Assembly (NCBI RefSeq): GCF_003719335.1 | Contig: NZ_RIAS01000008.1 | Location: 62,001-126,000 of the forward strand | Length of the DNA: 64,000 nt | Reading direction: 5' to 3' | DNA from: Paenibacillus amylolyticus | GTDB lineage: Bacteria > Bacillota > Bacilli > Paenibacillales > Paenibacillaceae | Part shown: positions 9,608 through 17,961 of the stretch, piece by piece | How positions within the stretch are numbered: position 1 is the stretch's first letter | Layout: every line of letters begins with the position of its first letter | Program-made: the position numbers and the translations under genes | The notes under the pieces: model-generated | Databases searched by the model: none | Seen by the model: only the letters and a program-made list of their open reading frames with translations | What the model was told of the DNA's origin: nothing

Positions 9608-9741
9608 GTAACCATCCTCCACTACCTTTAATTGAAAGAAAGAACCCGGTTGCGTTCGGGGAGAGACCGCGCACCGGGTTCAATCGCACGGAGAGACAGA
9701 ACGCTCCTGCCATCCCCATGTTGTTCTTCATTTCATTACGT

Positions 9742-11343
9742 TTACTTGAACTTTTCGTTCAGTTCGTCCAGATAAGGCTGAACCAGTGACATTTTGCTGT
9801 TAACCCATTCTTTCCAGTTGGCTTCCAAGTCTCCGCCTTTGAGGATCAAGTTGGCATATTCGTTTTGATAATCGAAAGAAGCTTGACTCTTCGCTTTGGA
9901 ATCGTACAGGTTAACATCCCAATCGTATGGTGCCAGTGATTTACTTTCAGTACCCAGTTTAGCTTTTTCCTTGAACAATTCTACTGCTCTGTCACGATAA
10001 TCTTTTTTGATTGCAGGGTTTACGACACTGAAGTCATCGCCCAGAAGGTACAGTCCTTCGAAACGTGCAGGATACTTATCTTCCAGCGTTGTTCCTTCAG
10101 GCAACAGATTTACCAGTTCTTTATTGTCATCATATTTCCAGTCCTTGCCTTCGAAGCCCATGTTGATCAGCAATTGTCCTTCTTTGGTTGCGGAGTAATC
10201 GATCAAGTCCATGATGCGTTCGAATTTCTCATCACTGATGTTCGGGTTAAAGATCAGAGCAGACCAGAAGTTCGCTTGCTCCATGTTACGGTATTTACCG
10301 TCATCACCAAGAACGATCGCTGTGTGAACGAGATCATCACTGTTGACGCCAAGGTTCTTTTTCATATCAGAATCCAGACCTTGTCTGTAAGAAGCAAGTC
10401 CACCAAGACTGGTTACAGCCGCTGTACCTGTTACTTTAAAGTTGTTTTGTCCTTCATTGTTTTTCCAAGTGTAGAACTCTGGGTTAAGCAGTCCATCTTT
10501 GTACGCTTTTTGCATCAATTTCAGACCTGTCAGCGTTTCTGGATCTGCAGGGCCCCAATGAAACTGACCATCTTCACCTTTGTAGAAAGGTACATCTGTC
10601 ATCGCATGCACACTGTTAGGCATGATGATGTTGGTCATTGCATCAGCAGCATTGTAAGACAATGGCACCAGTTTATTGCCTACTTTACCTGGATCTTTTT
10701 CTTTTACCAGTTCAGCAAACTGATTCAATTCAGAAGTTGTGTAGGCATCTTTCAGTTCGAACCCAACCGCTTTTGCCCAGTCTTTACGAAGAGCAATAAC
10801 ACCGATTTGGTTGGTCAGCGGGTCAGCTGGTTTATTTTCAAAATAAATAGGTCTAGGCAGCAGGTAAGTTCCACCTGTCAATTCTTCCAGCTTGTCGCCC
10901 AGTCCTGTCAGCTTGTAAGCCGCAGCAACGTTAGGCCATCTTTCTTTCCAATCATCCGGGAACTTGTAGAACAAGCCTTGGTCGATATTGTTGATGGCAT
11001 CGCCGTGTACATAGTTCCATACTGCCACATCCGGCAGGTCACCAGAGTTAATCCACAGGCGAAGTTTCTCACCCCATGAATCCCAGTCAATATAGTTGTA
11101 ATCCCATTTGATGTTAAACTTGTCTTCCCAGAATTTATGGAACTCATTGTCCATATTCCCGTTTTTCACTTCGGTCAGATTCGCTACAGAAATGGTCAGG
11201 TTATCTTTGTAATTCCCTTCCGCATCTTTCTCGTTTCCACCCCCGGAACTGCTGCTGTTGGAACAAGCGGATACTACCAACATCAAGAGACAGAGTGTGA
11301 TCGCAAATAACGATTTGACTGACAGCTTTTTACCCGTTTTCAT
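9742..11343 (-). CDS. Sugar ABC transporter substrate-binding lipoprotein, LplA-like
   Basis: 533 residues with a lipoprotein signal peptide (SLFAITLCLLMLVVSAC, lipidated Cys 27) followed by a Ser/Gly linker and a large family-1 solute-binding domain of the LplA/YtcQ type. It would capture an oligosaccharide at the outer membrane-facing surface and pass it to the two permeases encoded upstream. RBS GGGGGTAAAAGC. The roughly 120-bp gap after it contains no clear terminator, so read-through into the beta-glucosidase gene is plausible. Confidence 0.9.
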   Translation of the reverse strand: MKTGKKLSVKSLFAITLCLLMLVVSACSNSSSSGGGNEKDAEGNYKDNLTISVANLTEVKNGNMDNEFHKFWEDKFNIKWDYNYIDWDSWGEKLRLWINSGDLPDVAVWNYVHGDAINNIDQGLFYKFPDDWKERWPNVAAAYKLTGLGDKLEELTGGTYLLPRPIYFENKPADPLTNQIGVIALRKDWAKAVGFELKDAYTTSELNQFAELVKEKDPGKVGNKLVPLSYNAADAMTNIIMPNSVHAMTDVPFYKGEDGQFHWGPADPETLTGLKLMQKAYKDGLLNPEFYTWKNNEGQNNFKVTGTAAVTSLGGLASYRQGLDSDMKKNLGVNSDDLVHTAIVLGDDGKYRNMEQANFWSALIFNPNISDEKFERIMDLIDYSATKEGQLLINMGFEGKDWKYDDNKELVNLLPEGTTLEDKYPARFEGLYLLGDDFSVVNPAIKKDYRDRAVELFKEKAKLGTESKSLAPYDWDVNLYDSKAKSQASFDYQNEYANLILKGGDLEANWKEWVNSKMSLVQPYLDELNEKFK

Positions 11344-11400
11344 GCTTTTACCCCCATGTTTTTAGTCGAATTTCTTGTGTATTGAAATCCTATGTGTATA

Positions 11401-12300
11401 TCAGGTCTTGATAGCCCCTGTTAATACCCCTTTGGCAAAGTGCTTTTGCAGCATTGGGAAGAAACACATAATTGGTACCATCGTGACAAATACCGCAGCC
11501 ATTTTCATACCCATAGAGAAGCTGCTCAGTTTTACCGCATCCACACTGGATGCATTGGATGCATTCGTTGTGGAAGTTACAATGATGTTCCTTAACACGT
11601 TCTGCAGTGGTAACTGGTCCGCTTTTCGCAGGAAGATCATCGCATCATACCAGCTGTTCCAGTAAGCTACACCGTAGAAGAGTGTGATGGTTGCCATAAT
11701 AGGCGTGGCCAGCGGAAGCACCACGGAGAAGAGAATTTTCCACTCCCCTGCACCATCAAGTCTCGCGGATTCCATCAACGATTCAGGCAAGGTATAGAAG
11801 TAGTTCATCATCAAAATCATGTTAAAGGCACTGAAACTTCCTGCCAGAATAACAGACCATAACGTACCTGTAAGATGTAAAGATTTCATAATGAGGTACA
11901 GTGGAACGATACCTCCGTTAAAGATCATGGTGAACAATACCAGGAAAAAGAGAAACTTTTTAAATGGGAAATTGCCGCGGCTCAGGCCATAAGCCATGCT
12001 TGTGGTTAGGAACAAGCTGAGCGGTAAACCAATAACCAGCAAAATCAATGTATTTTTGTAACCCGACAGGATACTTCCGTCAGCGAACAGTGCTTTATAC
12101 GAATCAAGCGTGAACTCTTTCGGGAACATCAGGAACGGATTTTCAGCATACTCTTTTTGGGTTGCAAACGAGATCATAATGACATTCCAGAACGGAATCA
12201 GAATCATCAGCGCAAGCACCAGTAAAACGGCAAATATCATGTAATCTAGAAAAGTCATTCGTTCGGTGCCAATCTTAGGCTTTCTTCCAGCTTTGCTCAT
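11401..12300 (-). CDS. Carbohydrate ABC transporter permease, LplC/YtcP-like
   Basis: 299 residues, six predicted membrane helices. The EAA-loop signature is ESARLDGAGEWKILFSVVLP (about residue 190), the contact for the ATPase. RBS GAGAGGAGGAGAAGTGAG immediately before the ATG. Eighteen bases separate it from the upstream permease gene, so they are co-transcribed. No ATPase gene is present in the cluster; in Bacillus, transporters of this class share the general ATPase MsmX, which is inferred to serve here. Confidence 0.92.
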   Translation of the reverse strand: MSKAGRKPKIGTERMTFLDYMIFAVLLVLALMILIPFWNVIMISFATQKEYAENPFLMFPKEFTLDSYKALFADGSILSGYKNTLILLVIGLPLSLFLTTSMAYGLSRGNFPFKKFLFFLVLFTMIFNGGIVPLYLIMKSLHLTGTLWSVILAGSFSAFNMILMMNYFYTLPESLMESARLDGAGEWKILFSVVLPLATPIMATITLFYGVAYWNSWYDAMIFLRKADQLPLQNVLRNIIVTSTTNASNASSVDAVKLSSFSMGMKMAAVFVTMVPIMCFFPMLQKHFAKGVLTGAIKT

Positions 12301-12318
12301 CTCACTTCTCCTCCTCTC

Positions 12319-13278
12319 TTATCGGAACAAACCGTCTCCGCCAAGCCACTTGGCAAATCTGTCGGCCAGAAGCAGCAGTACCATATTCACCAGGGAACGG
12401 AACAAGCTGACCGCTGTCGAGAATGAAAAGTCGGTTGATGATTGGAACGTAATCCGATAGATATATACATCGAGTACTTCAGATACATTTTTCGTTGCGG
12501 CGTTCGCCAAGTTGAAGATCTGGTCGAAACCGGAGGACATCAATCCACCCACCGACAAAATAAACATCACTGTAATCGTTGGCATAATGTTTGGCAGCGT
12601 AATACGGAACATCTGCTGCATCCGGGATGCACCATCGATCTGTGCAGATTCATATTGATCCTGATCGATACCGGAGATCGCTGCCAGGAAGATAATTGCG
12701 CCCCAGCCGCTCGATTTCCAGATGTCGGTCAGCAGCAACATGGGAACAAAGTTTGATTCAGAACCCAAGAAGTTAATTGTTGGCAATCCAAGTAATCCAA
12801 GCGCACTGTTTACGAGTCCATCATAGGCTAGTACGTTGATGACTACACCGGATACAATGATCCAGGACAGGAAATGTGGAAACGTCAGAATGGTCTGGAA
12901 CCACTTTTTCCCTCTACGCATCCGCAGCTCATTCAACAGCAGTGCCAGAATAATCGGGAATGGGAACTGAATAATCAGTTTCAAAATGTTAATGTAAAGC
13001 GTCCGCCATACGGCATCAATAAAGGTCGGATCACGGAAAACGTATTTGAAGTTTTCAAATCCGCTCCATGGACTTCCCCAGATTCCAAGGTTAGCCTTGT
13101 AATCTTTGAACGCCAGTGACAGGCCGCCCATCGGCATGTAGGCAAACAGGATCAACCAGACCATTCCCGGAATAAGCAGGGTGTATGTCATTCGGTGTTT
13201 CCAGATTTCAGTCCAAAGCGACTTGCCTCTCATGTTTGCCTTCAGCTTTTTGTTAGGTCCTTCGGCTGCAGGTTTCAA
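12319..13278 (-). CDS. Carbohydrate ABC transporter permease, LplB-like
   Basis: 319 residues with a basic N-terminus and six membrane helices; EAA-loop YESAQIDGASRMQQMFRITL near residue 220. Partner of the permease at 11401-12300. Start choice: TTG at 13278, six bases after GAGGAGA. A GTG at 13293 overlaps the upstream esterase stop (GTGA) but has no ribosome site, so it is the weaker alternative. The close coupling to the esterase gene supports one operon. Confidence 0.88.
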   Translation of the reverse strand: MKPAAEGPNKKLKANMRGKSLWTEIWKHRMTYTLLIPGMVWLILFAYMPMGGLSLAFKDYKANLGIWGSPWSGFENFKYVFRDPTFIDAVWRTLYINILKLIIQFPFPIILALLLNELRMRRGKKWFQTILTFPHFLSWIIVSGVVINVLAYDGLVNSALGLLGLPTINFLGSESNFVPMLLLTDIWKSSGWGAIIFLAAISGIDQDQYESAQIDGASRMQQMFRITLPNIMPTITVMFILSVGGLMSSGFDQIFNLANAATKNVSEVLDVYIYRITFQSSTDFSFSTAVSLFRSLVNMVLLLLADRFAKWLGGDGLFR

Positions 13279-13289
13279 TTTGCATCTCC

Positions 13290-14054
13290 TCACTCTACTA
13301 TGGTGTTGTCGTTGTAAAGAAAATCAAACATCGTTTTCAGATGCTGTTCCCAAAATCGCCATTCATGCGTGCCAGGTGTTTCTACATACCGAAAATCAAA
13401 TGCAGTTCCCTGCATATATTCGGCGTAGTCCCGATTCATGTCCACGAAAGGATCATGGTCCCCGCAACAACTCAGTATCTTCGGCAAGGCTCCTCCCTGC
13501 TCCAGCAGTCTCGCTGACAATGCGTAAATATCCTGATCAGCCTTTACCTGTAACCGTTCCCCAAAAACCGCTTTCATTTCCTTGATCATGCCTTCTGGCA
13601 TATGAGGATCACGAAGGCGCGCCTGAATATTCGTTACACCAGATAAAGACACCACTTTGCTGTACTGTTCAGGATAGGTCAACCCACATTTCAATGCTCC
13701 ATATCCGCCCATAGACAAACCGGCAACATATGTTTTGTCTGGGTCAGAATTCAGTTTCAGCAGCCTTTCACATAGTTCGGGTAATTCCTTCGTGATGTAG
13801 TGGAAGTAATTCAGGCCGTATTCCATATCCGTGTAATAACTGCGATTTGCTTCAGGCATGATGACGGTGCAACCATACTGGGCTGCATACATCTCAATGG
13901 TGGTCAGACGTTGCCATGTACTCGCATTGTCTCCTGCCCCGTGAAGCAGATATAGTGTACCGCCTGAAGTCTCTCCAGAGTCACTGGATACCACGTGTAT
14001 GCTTGTATTCATGCATAATGTGGGCGATCCGGTTTCGATCGTAATATGCGCCAT
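13290..14054 (-). CDS. Alpha/beta-hydrolase esterase, tributyrin/acetyl-xylan esterase-like
   Basis: 254 residues. Esterase-D/FrmB-like fold with oxyanion segment LYLLHGAGDNASTW, nucleophile in GLSMGGYGAL (Ser about residue 115), Asp in CCGDHDPF and His in PGTHEWRFWE. First gene of the sugar operon; such esterases remove acetyl or other acyl groups from plant oligosaccharides, which fits the downstream beta-glucosidase. No signal peptide, so it probably acts inside the cell. RBS AAAGGGG. The natural ester is unknown. Confidence 0.87.
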   Translation of the reverse strand: MAHITIETGSPTLCMNTSIHVVSSDSGETSGGTLYLLHGAGDNASTWQRLTTIEMYAAQYGCTVIMPEANRSYYTDMEYGLNYFHYITKELPELCERLLKLNSDPDKTYVAGLSMGGYGALKCGLTYPEQYSKVVSLSGVTNIQARLRDPHMPEGMIKEMKAVFGERLQVKADQDIYALSARLLEQGGALPKILSCCGDHDPFVDMNRDYAEYMQGTAFDFRYVETPGTHEWRFWEQHLKTMFDFLYNDNTIVE

Positions 14055-14167
14055 TGATCGTAACCCCTTTCATCTTTGTTGCTTTTAACTGCAGTTTGCT
14101 TTTTCTCTGTCATTGCGTGCCGTTACTTCTTCCCCCAACACGCTCCCCTTAACTGGCTTTGGTTATC

Positions 14168-14191
14168 GAAACGATTCTCTCGAATCGTTTC
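14168..14191. promoter_or_regulatory. LacI-type operator, distal
   Basis: Perfect inverted repeat GAAACGATTC / TCTC / GAATCGTTTC (10-4-10). Located about 75-100 bases downstream of the predicted start point of the minus-strand operon. Confidence 0.7.
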
Positions 14192-14243
14192 AAAAACACT
14201 CAACATTGATTTACTTGAAGTTTAAACATCCACATTTTACTTG

Positions 14244-14267
14244 GAAGCGATTTCTTCGAATCGTTTC
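14244..14267. promoter_or_regulatory. LacI-type operator, promoter-proximal
   Basis: GAAGCGATTT / CTTC / GAATCGTTTC, the same 10-4-10 layout with two mismatches between arms. It starts 7 bases after the -10 box and so covers the transcription start. Centres of the two dyads are 76 bp apart. Confidence 0.7.
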
Positions 14268-14273
14268 GAATAA

Positions 14274-14303
14274 ATCATAATCCCGTTGAGTAAACCCTGT
14301 CAA
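14274..14303 (-). promoter_or_regulatory. Promoter of the esterase-ABC-bglX operon
   Basis: On the minus strand TTGACA (14298-14303), 18-bp spacer, TATGAT (14274-14279). Consensus -35. The proximal operator lies directly downstream. Confidence 0.7.
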
Positions 14304-14425
14304 TAACCTTTTTACAATTTTCGCGTTTTTTTATGAAAAAAGTGACCTGTTTGTTCCAATTTTGATCCAAAAGGCACTTATATAACGAGTATTTTCAGAT
14401 TTGATCATTCATTATTACACCAGAA

Positions 14426-14454
14426 TTGACATCAAACCAAGAATATACTAACAT
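14426..14454 (+). promoter_or_regulatory. Promoter of the serine hydrolase gene
   Basis: TTGACA at 14426-14431, 17-bp spacer, TAACAT at 14449-14454. Expected start near 14461. Confidence 0.55.
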
Positions 14455-14481
14455 GAGTTCTAATTTTGCAATCCGATTACG

Positions 14482-14491
14482 GAAACGTTTC
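14482..14491. promoter_or_regulatory. Short LacI/CcpA-type palindrome
   Basis: GAAACGTTTC, a perfect 10-bp palindrome with central CG, about 20 bases downstream of the predicted start of the serine hydrolase transcript. Suitable as a road-block operator. Confidence 0.5.
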
Positions 14492-14538
14492 ACCAGACTG
14501 GATTCATTCAGGTAAACGCTTGGAACTGGAGGATACTC

Positions 14539-15459
14539 ATGGCCGAACAACTTAAAGGATTTGTTGACAAAATAACCAAAGAGAAGCTTCATGTGCACTC
14601 TGTACGTGTACTGCAAAACGGTCGACTTCTGGATGAATGGCATTCGGACGGAGATCGCAGGCGTGTGCAACATTCTGTAAGCAAATCCTTTACCTGTATG
14701 GCGGTTGGACTTGCCGTTGAAGAAGGACTTATTCAACTGGATGACACCTTGGGCGATTACTTCCCTTATGACCAAGCACAGCGAAATTCCTCACGACTGC
14801 CCTCTCCACGAGAGCTGACATTGCGGGATCTGCTTCGCATGTCATCAGGTCACGATGCCCCGCCTCTCTGGGCTGACGAACGCGCTTCTTTAGAGGAAAA
14901 GGACTGGGTCAAACACTACATGTCTTTATCATTGGATCGAATGCCAGGAGAACATTTTACTTACAGTAGTGGTGATACGTTTATGATCTCAGCCATGTTG
15001 CAAGAGACTATTGGTCTGACAGTAAAGGATTACCTCATTCCACGTCTTTTTGAACCACTAGGCATGGTTGATATCCATTGGGAGACTTCTCCGCTCGGCA
15101 TTACCCTCGGATGTGCGGGTCTTTGGCTGAGTAATGAAGAACTAAGCCGATTTGGACAGTTTCTGCTTCAGGAAGGTCGCTGGAACGGTAAACAGCTCGT
15201 TCCAGTAGATTGGATCAGAGCCGTTACACGTAAGCAGATTGAGACAACAGGAGATGGAGATTGGGGAAAAGGCTATGGTTATCAGTTCTGGATGTGTTCG
15301 CATGATGCTTATCGGGCAGATGGAGCTTATGGCCAATTCTGCATTGTTCTGCCTTCCAAAGAGGCTGTCATCAGTATCAACAGTGAAGAGGAGAATATGC
15401 AAGGCATCTTGAACGCTGTATGGAATCAGATTTTGCCTGTGCTAAATCAGTTGAACTAA
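14539..15459 (+). CDS. Serine hydrolase, class C beta-lactamase-like family
   Basis: 306 residues. Ser46-Val-Ser-Lys49 is the SxxK active site; Tyr142-Ser-Ser replaces the usual YxN; a GWxLS-like wall GLWLSNEEL follows. No signal peptide, so more likely a cytoplasmic esterase or amidase than a penicillinase. RBS GGAGG before the ATG. It diverges from the sugar operon and carries its own operator-like palindrome, so it may belong to the same regulon. Substrate unknown. Confidence 0.85.
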   Translation: MAEQLKGFVDKITKEKLHVHSVRVLQNGRLLDEWHSDGDRRRVQHSVSKSFTCMAVGLAVEEGLIQLDDTLGDYFPYDQAQRNSSRLPSPRELTLRDLLRMSSGHDAPPLWADERASLEEKDWVKHYMSLSLDRMPGEHFTYSSGDTFMISAMLQETIGLTVKDYLIPRLFEPLGMVDIHWETSPLGITLGCAGLWLSNEELSRFGQFLLQEGRWNGKQLVPVDWIRAVTRKQIETTGDGDWGKGYGYQFWMCSHDAYRADGAYGQFCIVLPSKEAVISINSEEENMQGILNAVWNQILPVLNQLN

Positions 15460-15539
15460 AGATGATTTATTAGTTTACATAGTCACTCGAAGATAGAATA
15501 GCCTTTCAAGTCGCAGTGTTACCTTATACAACGTTAAAC

Positions 15540-15589
15540 AAGCAAAAAAACACCATGGAGTTTATATGCTCCATAGTGTTTTTTTGCTT
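15540..15589. terminator. Bidirectional terminator
   Basis: 21-bp arms AAGCAAAAAAACACCATGGAG... at 15540-15560 and near-complement at 15569-15589 (one mismatch), A run and T run on either side. Serves the convergent serine hydrolase and abrB genes. Confidence 0.88.
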
Positions 15590-15593
15590 GTTT

Positions 15594-15839
15594 TTATGAA
15601 AGCTGAGTCATTTCTTCTAAGCATTGTGCGCATATGTAACGCTCTTTAAAGTCATTGACATCTTCCATTGATCCGCAGAAAATACATTTCGGACGGTATC
15701 TTTCCAAGATAATGTGATCCCCTTGAACTAAAATTTCTACAGGATCTCCTTCATTCATTTGATACCTTTTGCGCAAAGATTTAGGCAATACGATCCTACC
15801 CAATTGGTCAACTTTGCGAACTACTCCTGCTGGCTTCAT
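15594..15839 (-). CDS. abrB: AbrB/SpoVT-family transition-state regulator
   Basis: 81 residues. N-terminal swapped-hairpin AbrB domain (GVVRKVDQLGRIVLPKSLRKR) that binds DNA as dimer or tetramer. The C-terminal part holds two CxxC pairs (CIFC, CAQC), probably a small zinc knuckle, unlike the C-terminal domain of Bacillus subtilis AbrB. Two Spo0A boxes overlap the predicted promoter, the arrangement by which Spo0A represses abrB in Bacillus. That context supports the abrB role, although several paralogues are common in Paenibacillus. Confidence 0.85.
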   Translation of the reverse strand: MKPAGVVRKVDQLGRIVLPKSLRKRYQMNEGDPVEILVQGDHIILERYRPKCIFCGSMEDVNDFKERYICAQCLEEMTQLS

Positions 15840-15893
15840 AGCTACGGCACACCTCTCCTATCTTACTCTAAATTTCTAGGTACATTAGTACTA

Positions 15894-15923
15894 TATCTAT
15901 AGATTCGCCAAAATTTTGTCGAA
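15894..15923 (-). promoter_or_regulatory. abrB promoter with two Spo0A boxes
   Basis: Minus strand: TCGACA (15917-15922), 17-bp spacer, TAGATA (15894-15899). Two heptamers matching TGNCGAA overlap it in opposite orientation: TGTCGAA on the plus strand at 15917-15923 and TGGCGAA on the minus strand at 15904-15910, six bases apart. Confidence 0.7.
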
Positions 15924-16008
15924 TCCTGCTGGAAATAAACATTTTTTGTCCTTTTTTTTGAAAAATGTTTTTTTAACGAATTCTATCCGTCTTTTCGAAT
16001 GTAATTCA

Positions 16009-16473
16009 TTAATCCAGCCCTGGAAAATTTAGCTGACGCAGTGCTTCATATACAATAATTGCTGCTGAATTGGAAAGGTTTAATGAACGAACATCACCGC
16101 TCATAGGCATCTTCATGCAAGTTTCTGGATTAGCAGCAATTAATTCAGGTGGGAGCCCTTTCGTTTCTTTCCCAAACACAAGAAAATCGCCATCCTGAAA
16201 TTCGAAATCGGAATACCGGTTTTTCGCTTTCGTTGTTGCGTAGAAAAAACGTCCGTCCGGATACTTCTGCCGAACCTCGTCAAAAGAATCATGATATTCG
16301 ATATGAACGGCATGCCAGTAGTCCAGTCCAGCACGCTTTAAAGTTGCATCATCTGTCCGGAACCCTAAAGGACGCACGAGATGTAAATGGGTGCCAGTCG
16401 CTGCACAAGTCCGCGAGATATTGCCCGTGTTAGCCGGAATCTCTGGTTCAACCAGAACGATGTGTAATGCCAT
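16009..16473 (-). CDS. trmL: tRNA (cytidine(34)-2'-O)-methyltransferase
   Basis: 154 residues, a single SPOUT domain. It 2'-O-methylates the wobble base of certain leucine tRNAs using SAM. Family motifs: PEIPANTGNISRTC (motif 1), FGKETKGLP (motif 2) and SLNLSNSAAIIVYEALRQ (motif 3, SAM knot). The ATG at 16473 follows AAGGAGACCAAACAC; the in-frame ATG at 16545 gives an extension that the family lacks. Confidence 0.93.
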   Translation of the reverse strand: MALHIVLVEPEIPANTGNISRTCAATGTHLHLVRPLGFRTDDATLKRAGLDYWHAVHIEYHDSFDEVRQKYPDGRFFYATTKAKNRYSDFEFQDGDFLVFGKETKGLPPELIAANPETCMKMPMSGDVRSLNLSNSAAIIVYEALRQLNFPGLD

Positions 16474-16532
16474 ATGTGTTTGGTCTCCTTTTATTTCATG
16501 TTCATGTATACAACAATCCTCTAATTTTAAAG

Positions 16533-16566
16533 AAAAGCCCTCCACACGTCAATGTGGAAGGCTTTG
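16533..16566 (-). terminator. Terminator downstream of serC
   Basis: 13-bp arms with one mismatch (16534-16546 and 16553-16565), followed on the minus strand by TTTTCTTT. Separates serC from trmL. Confidence 0.75.
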
Positions 16567-16635
16567 CCACAGCAGGAGGACAGCTCATCGAAGCTTCACT
16601 ACCGCCCTATTTGGTCATGCATTCTTTTCTTAGGG

Positions 16636-17724
16636 TTAACTGTTTGCCTGTTGGAAGTGGTTCATAAAGTCGGTAAGTGCCTTAACACTCTCATAAGGAG
16701 CCGCGTTATAGATTGAAGCACGAAGTCCTCCTACACTACGATGCCCCTTCAGACCTACAAAACCTTCCTGCTCAGAGGCTTTAATGAATTTCTTCTCCAG
16801 TTCCTCGGAACCGAGCCTGAACGTCACATTCATCAAAGAGCGGTCTTCTGATGCGACACAGCCGCGATAGAAATCCCCTGAGGAATCAATTGTATTGTAC
16901 AGCAATTCCGCTTTTTTGATATTCTTTTGCTCCACACCAGCCAGACCGCCTTGTTCCTCAATCCATTTCAACACTTCATTCACCATATATACCGAGAAGG
17001 ATGGCGGTGTATTATACAGAGAGTTGTTATCTACATGCGTGCTGTAACGGAACATGGTCGGAATCGTCTTAGGAGACTCACTCACCAGCTCCTCACGTGC
17101 AATAACAACGGTAATTCCCGAAGGACCGAGGTTTTTTTGTGCACCTGCATAGATCATACCAAACTGATTCAGATCAAACGGTTTACAGAAAATATCACTG
17201 GACATATCTGCAATGAGCGGTACCGATCCAGTATCAGGGAACGCTTTGAATTGTGTGCCTTCGATAGTTTCATTTGAAGTTACATGCACATAAGCCGTAC
17301 GTTCAGGCAAACTCAAATTCGAAACATCCGGTAATTTCATGAACTTATCGGATTCCGAAGAAGCAACGATCTGCGTCTCTCCAATCAATTTCGCTTCAGA
17401 CAGAGCCTTTTTGGCCCAGCTTCCTGTCATAATGTAACCAGCTGTCTGACCCGCCCCAAGCAGATTCATCGGCAACATCGCAAATTGTGTGCTTGCACCG
17501 CCTTGCAAGAAAAGAACTTTATAGCCTTTTGGATTGCCTAACAGTGACAACAAGCGCTCCTGAGCTTCATTATGTACAGACTCGTACACCGCCCCACGGT
17601 GTGACATCTCCATAATCGACATGCCTGTATTACGAAAATCTACAAATTCTGCCTGAGCACGCTCCAATACTTCTAGTGGCAGCGCCGCTGGTCCTGCATT
17701 AAAGTTATACGCTCTCTTTGTCAA
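16636..17724 (-). CDS. serC: Phosphoserine aminotransferase
   Basis: 362 residues. Converts 3-phosphohydroxypyruvate to 3-phosphoserine with glutamate, in serine and vitamin B6 synthesis. PLP Lys in YAGAQKNLGPSGI (about residue 195); N-terminal RAYNFNAGPAALP and RHxxGGxRAS-type GHRSVGGLRASIYNA are typical. Start: TTG at 17724 after GGGGGA gives the canonical N-terminus and length; the ATG at 17745 has its ribosome site too close. The start codon is therefore unusual and worth noting. Confidence 0.93.
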   Translation of the reverse strand: MTKRAYNFNAGPAALPLEVLERAQAEFVDFRNTGMSIMEMSHRGAVYESVHNEAQERLLSLLGNPKGYKVLFLQGGASTQFAMLPMNLLGAGQTAGYIMTGSWAKKALSEAKLIGETQIVASSESDKFMKLPDVSNLSLPERTAYVHVTSNETIEGTQFKAFPDTGSVPLIADMSSDIFCKPFDLNQFGMIYAGAQKNLGPSGITVVIAREELVSESPKTIPTMFRYSTHVDNNSLYNTPPSFSVYMVNEVLKWIEEQGGLAGVEQKNIKKAELLYNTIDSSGDFYRGCVASEDRSLMNVTFRLGSEELEKKFIKASEQEGFVGLKGHRSVGGLRASIYNAAPYESVKALTDFMNHFQQANS

Positions 17725-17896
17725 AAAATCCCCCGCCCTTTCCATCCTTAACTGACATATGAAGTAAATATTATCGCTATGATATCAGTATTCCCTCACT
17801 GCTTCAAGGGGAATATGCACTGAAAACTACATTCTAGGCTATCAAATTACTTTATCACCCTAAAAAGTTAAAGCACTGCACTGTTTGCTTCAAGGA

Positions 17897-17927
17897 AAAG
17901 CCTCCGAGAGCAACTCCCGGAGGCTTT
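17897..17927 (-). terminator. Terminator downstream of glnA
   Basis: 14-bp arms AAAGCCTCCGAGAG and CTCCCGGAGGCTTT (one mismatch) with a CAA loop, followed on the minus strand by TTTTCC. Confidence 0.82.
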
Positions 17928-17961
17928 GAGCTGGAATCCCTTCGGTTCCGATTCCGACCGA

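Larger units (their letters stand above)
14055..14538. other. 484-bp divergent control region of the sugar operon
   Basis: Lies between the esterase operon (minus) and the serine hydrolase gene (plus). It contains two sigma-A-type promoters and three LacI-type dyads, itemised separately. The minus-strand transcript would have a leader of about 210 bases. Confidence 0.8.

Noticed and set aside
10174-11079. 301-codon plus-strand ORF opposite the solute-binding lipoprotein gene
   Set aside because: Antisense shadow of a clear gene; odd Phe/Cys/Arg-rich composition; no ribosome site.
13278-13293. GTG at 13293 as start of the LplB-like permease
   Set aside because: It has no upstream ribosome site, whereas the TTG at 13278 does; kept only as an alternative.
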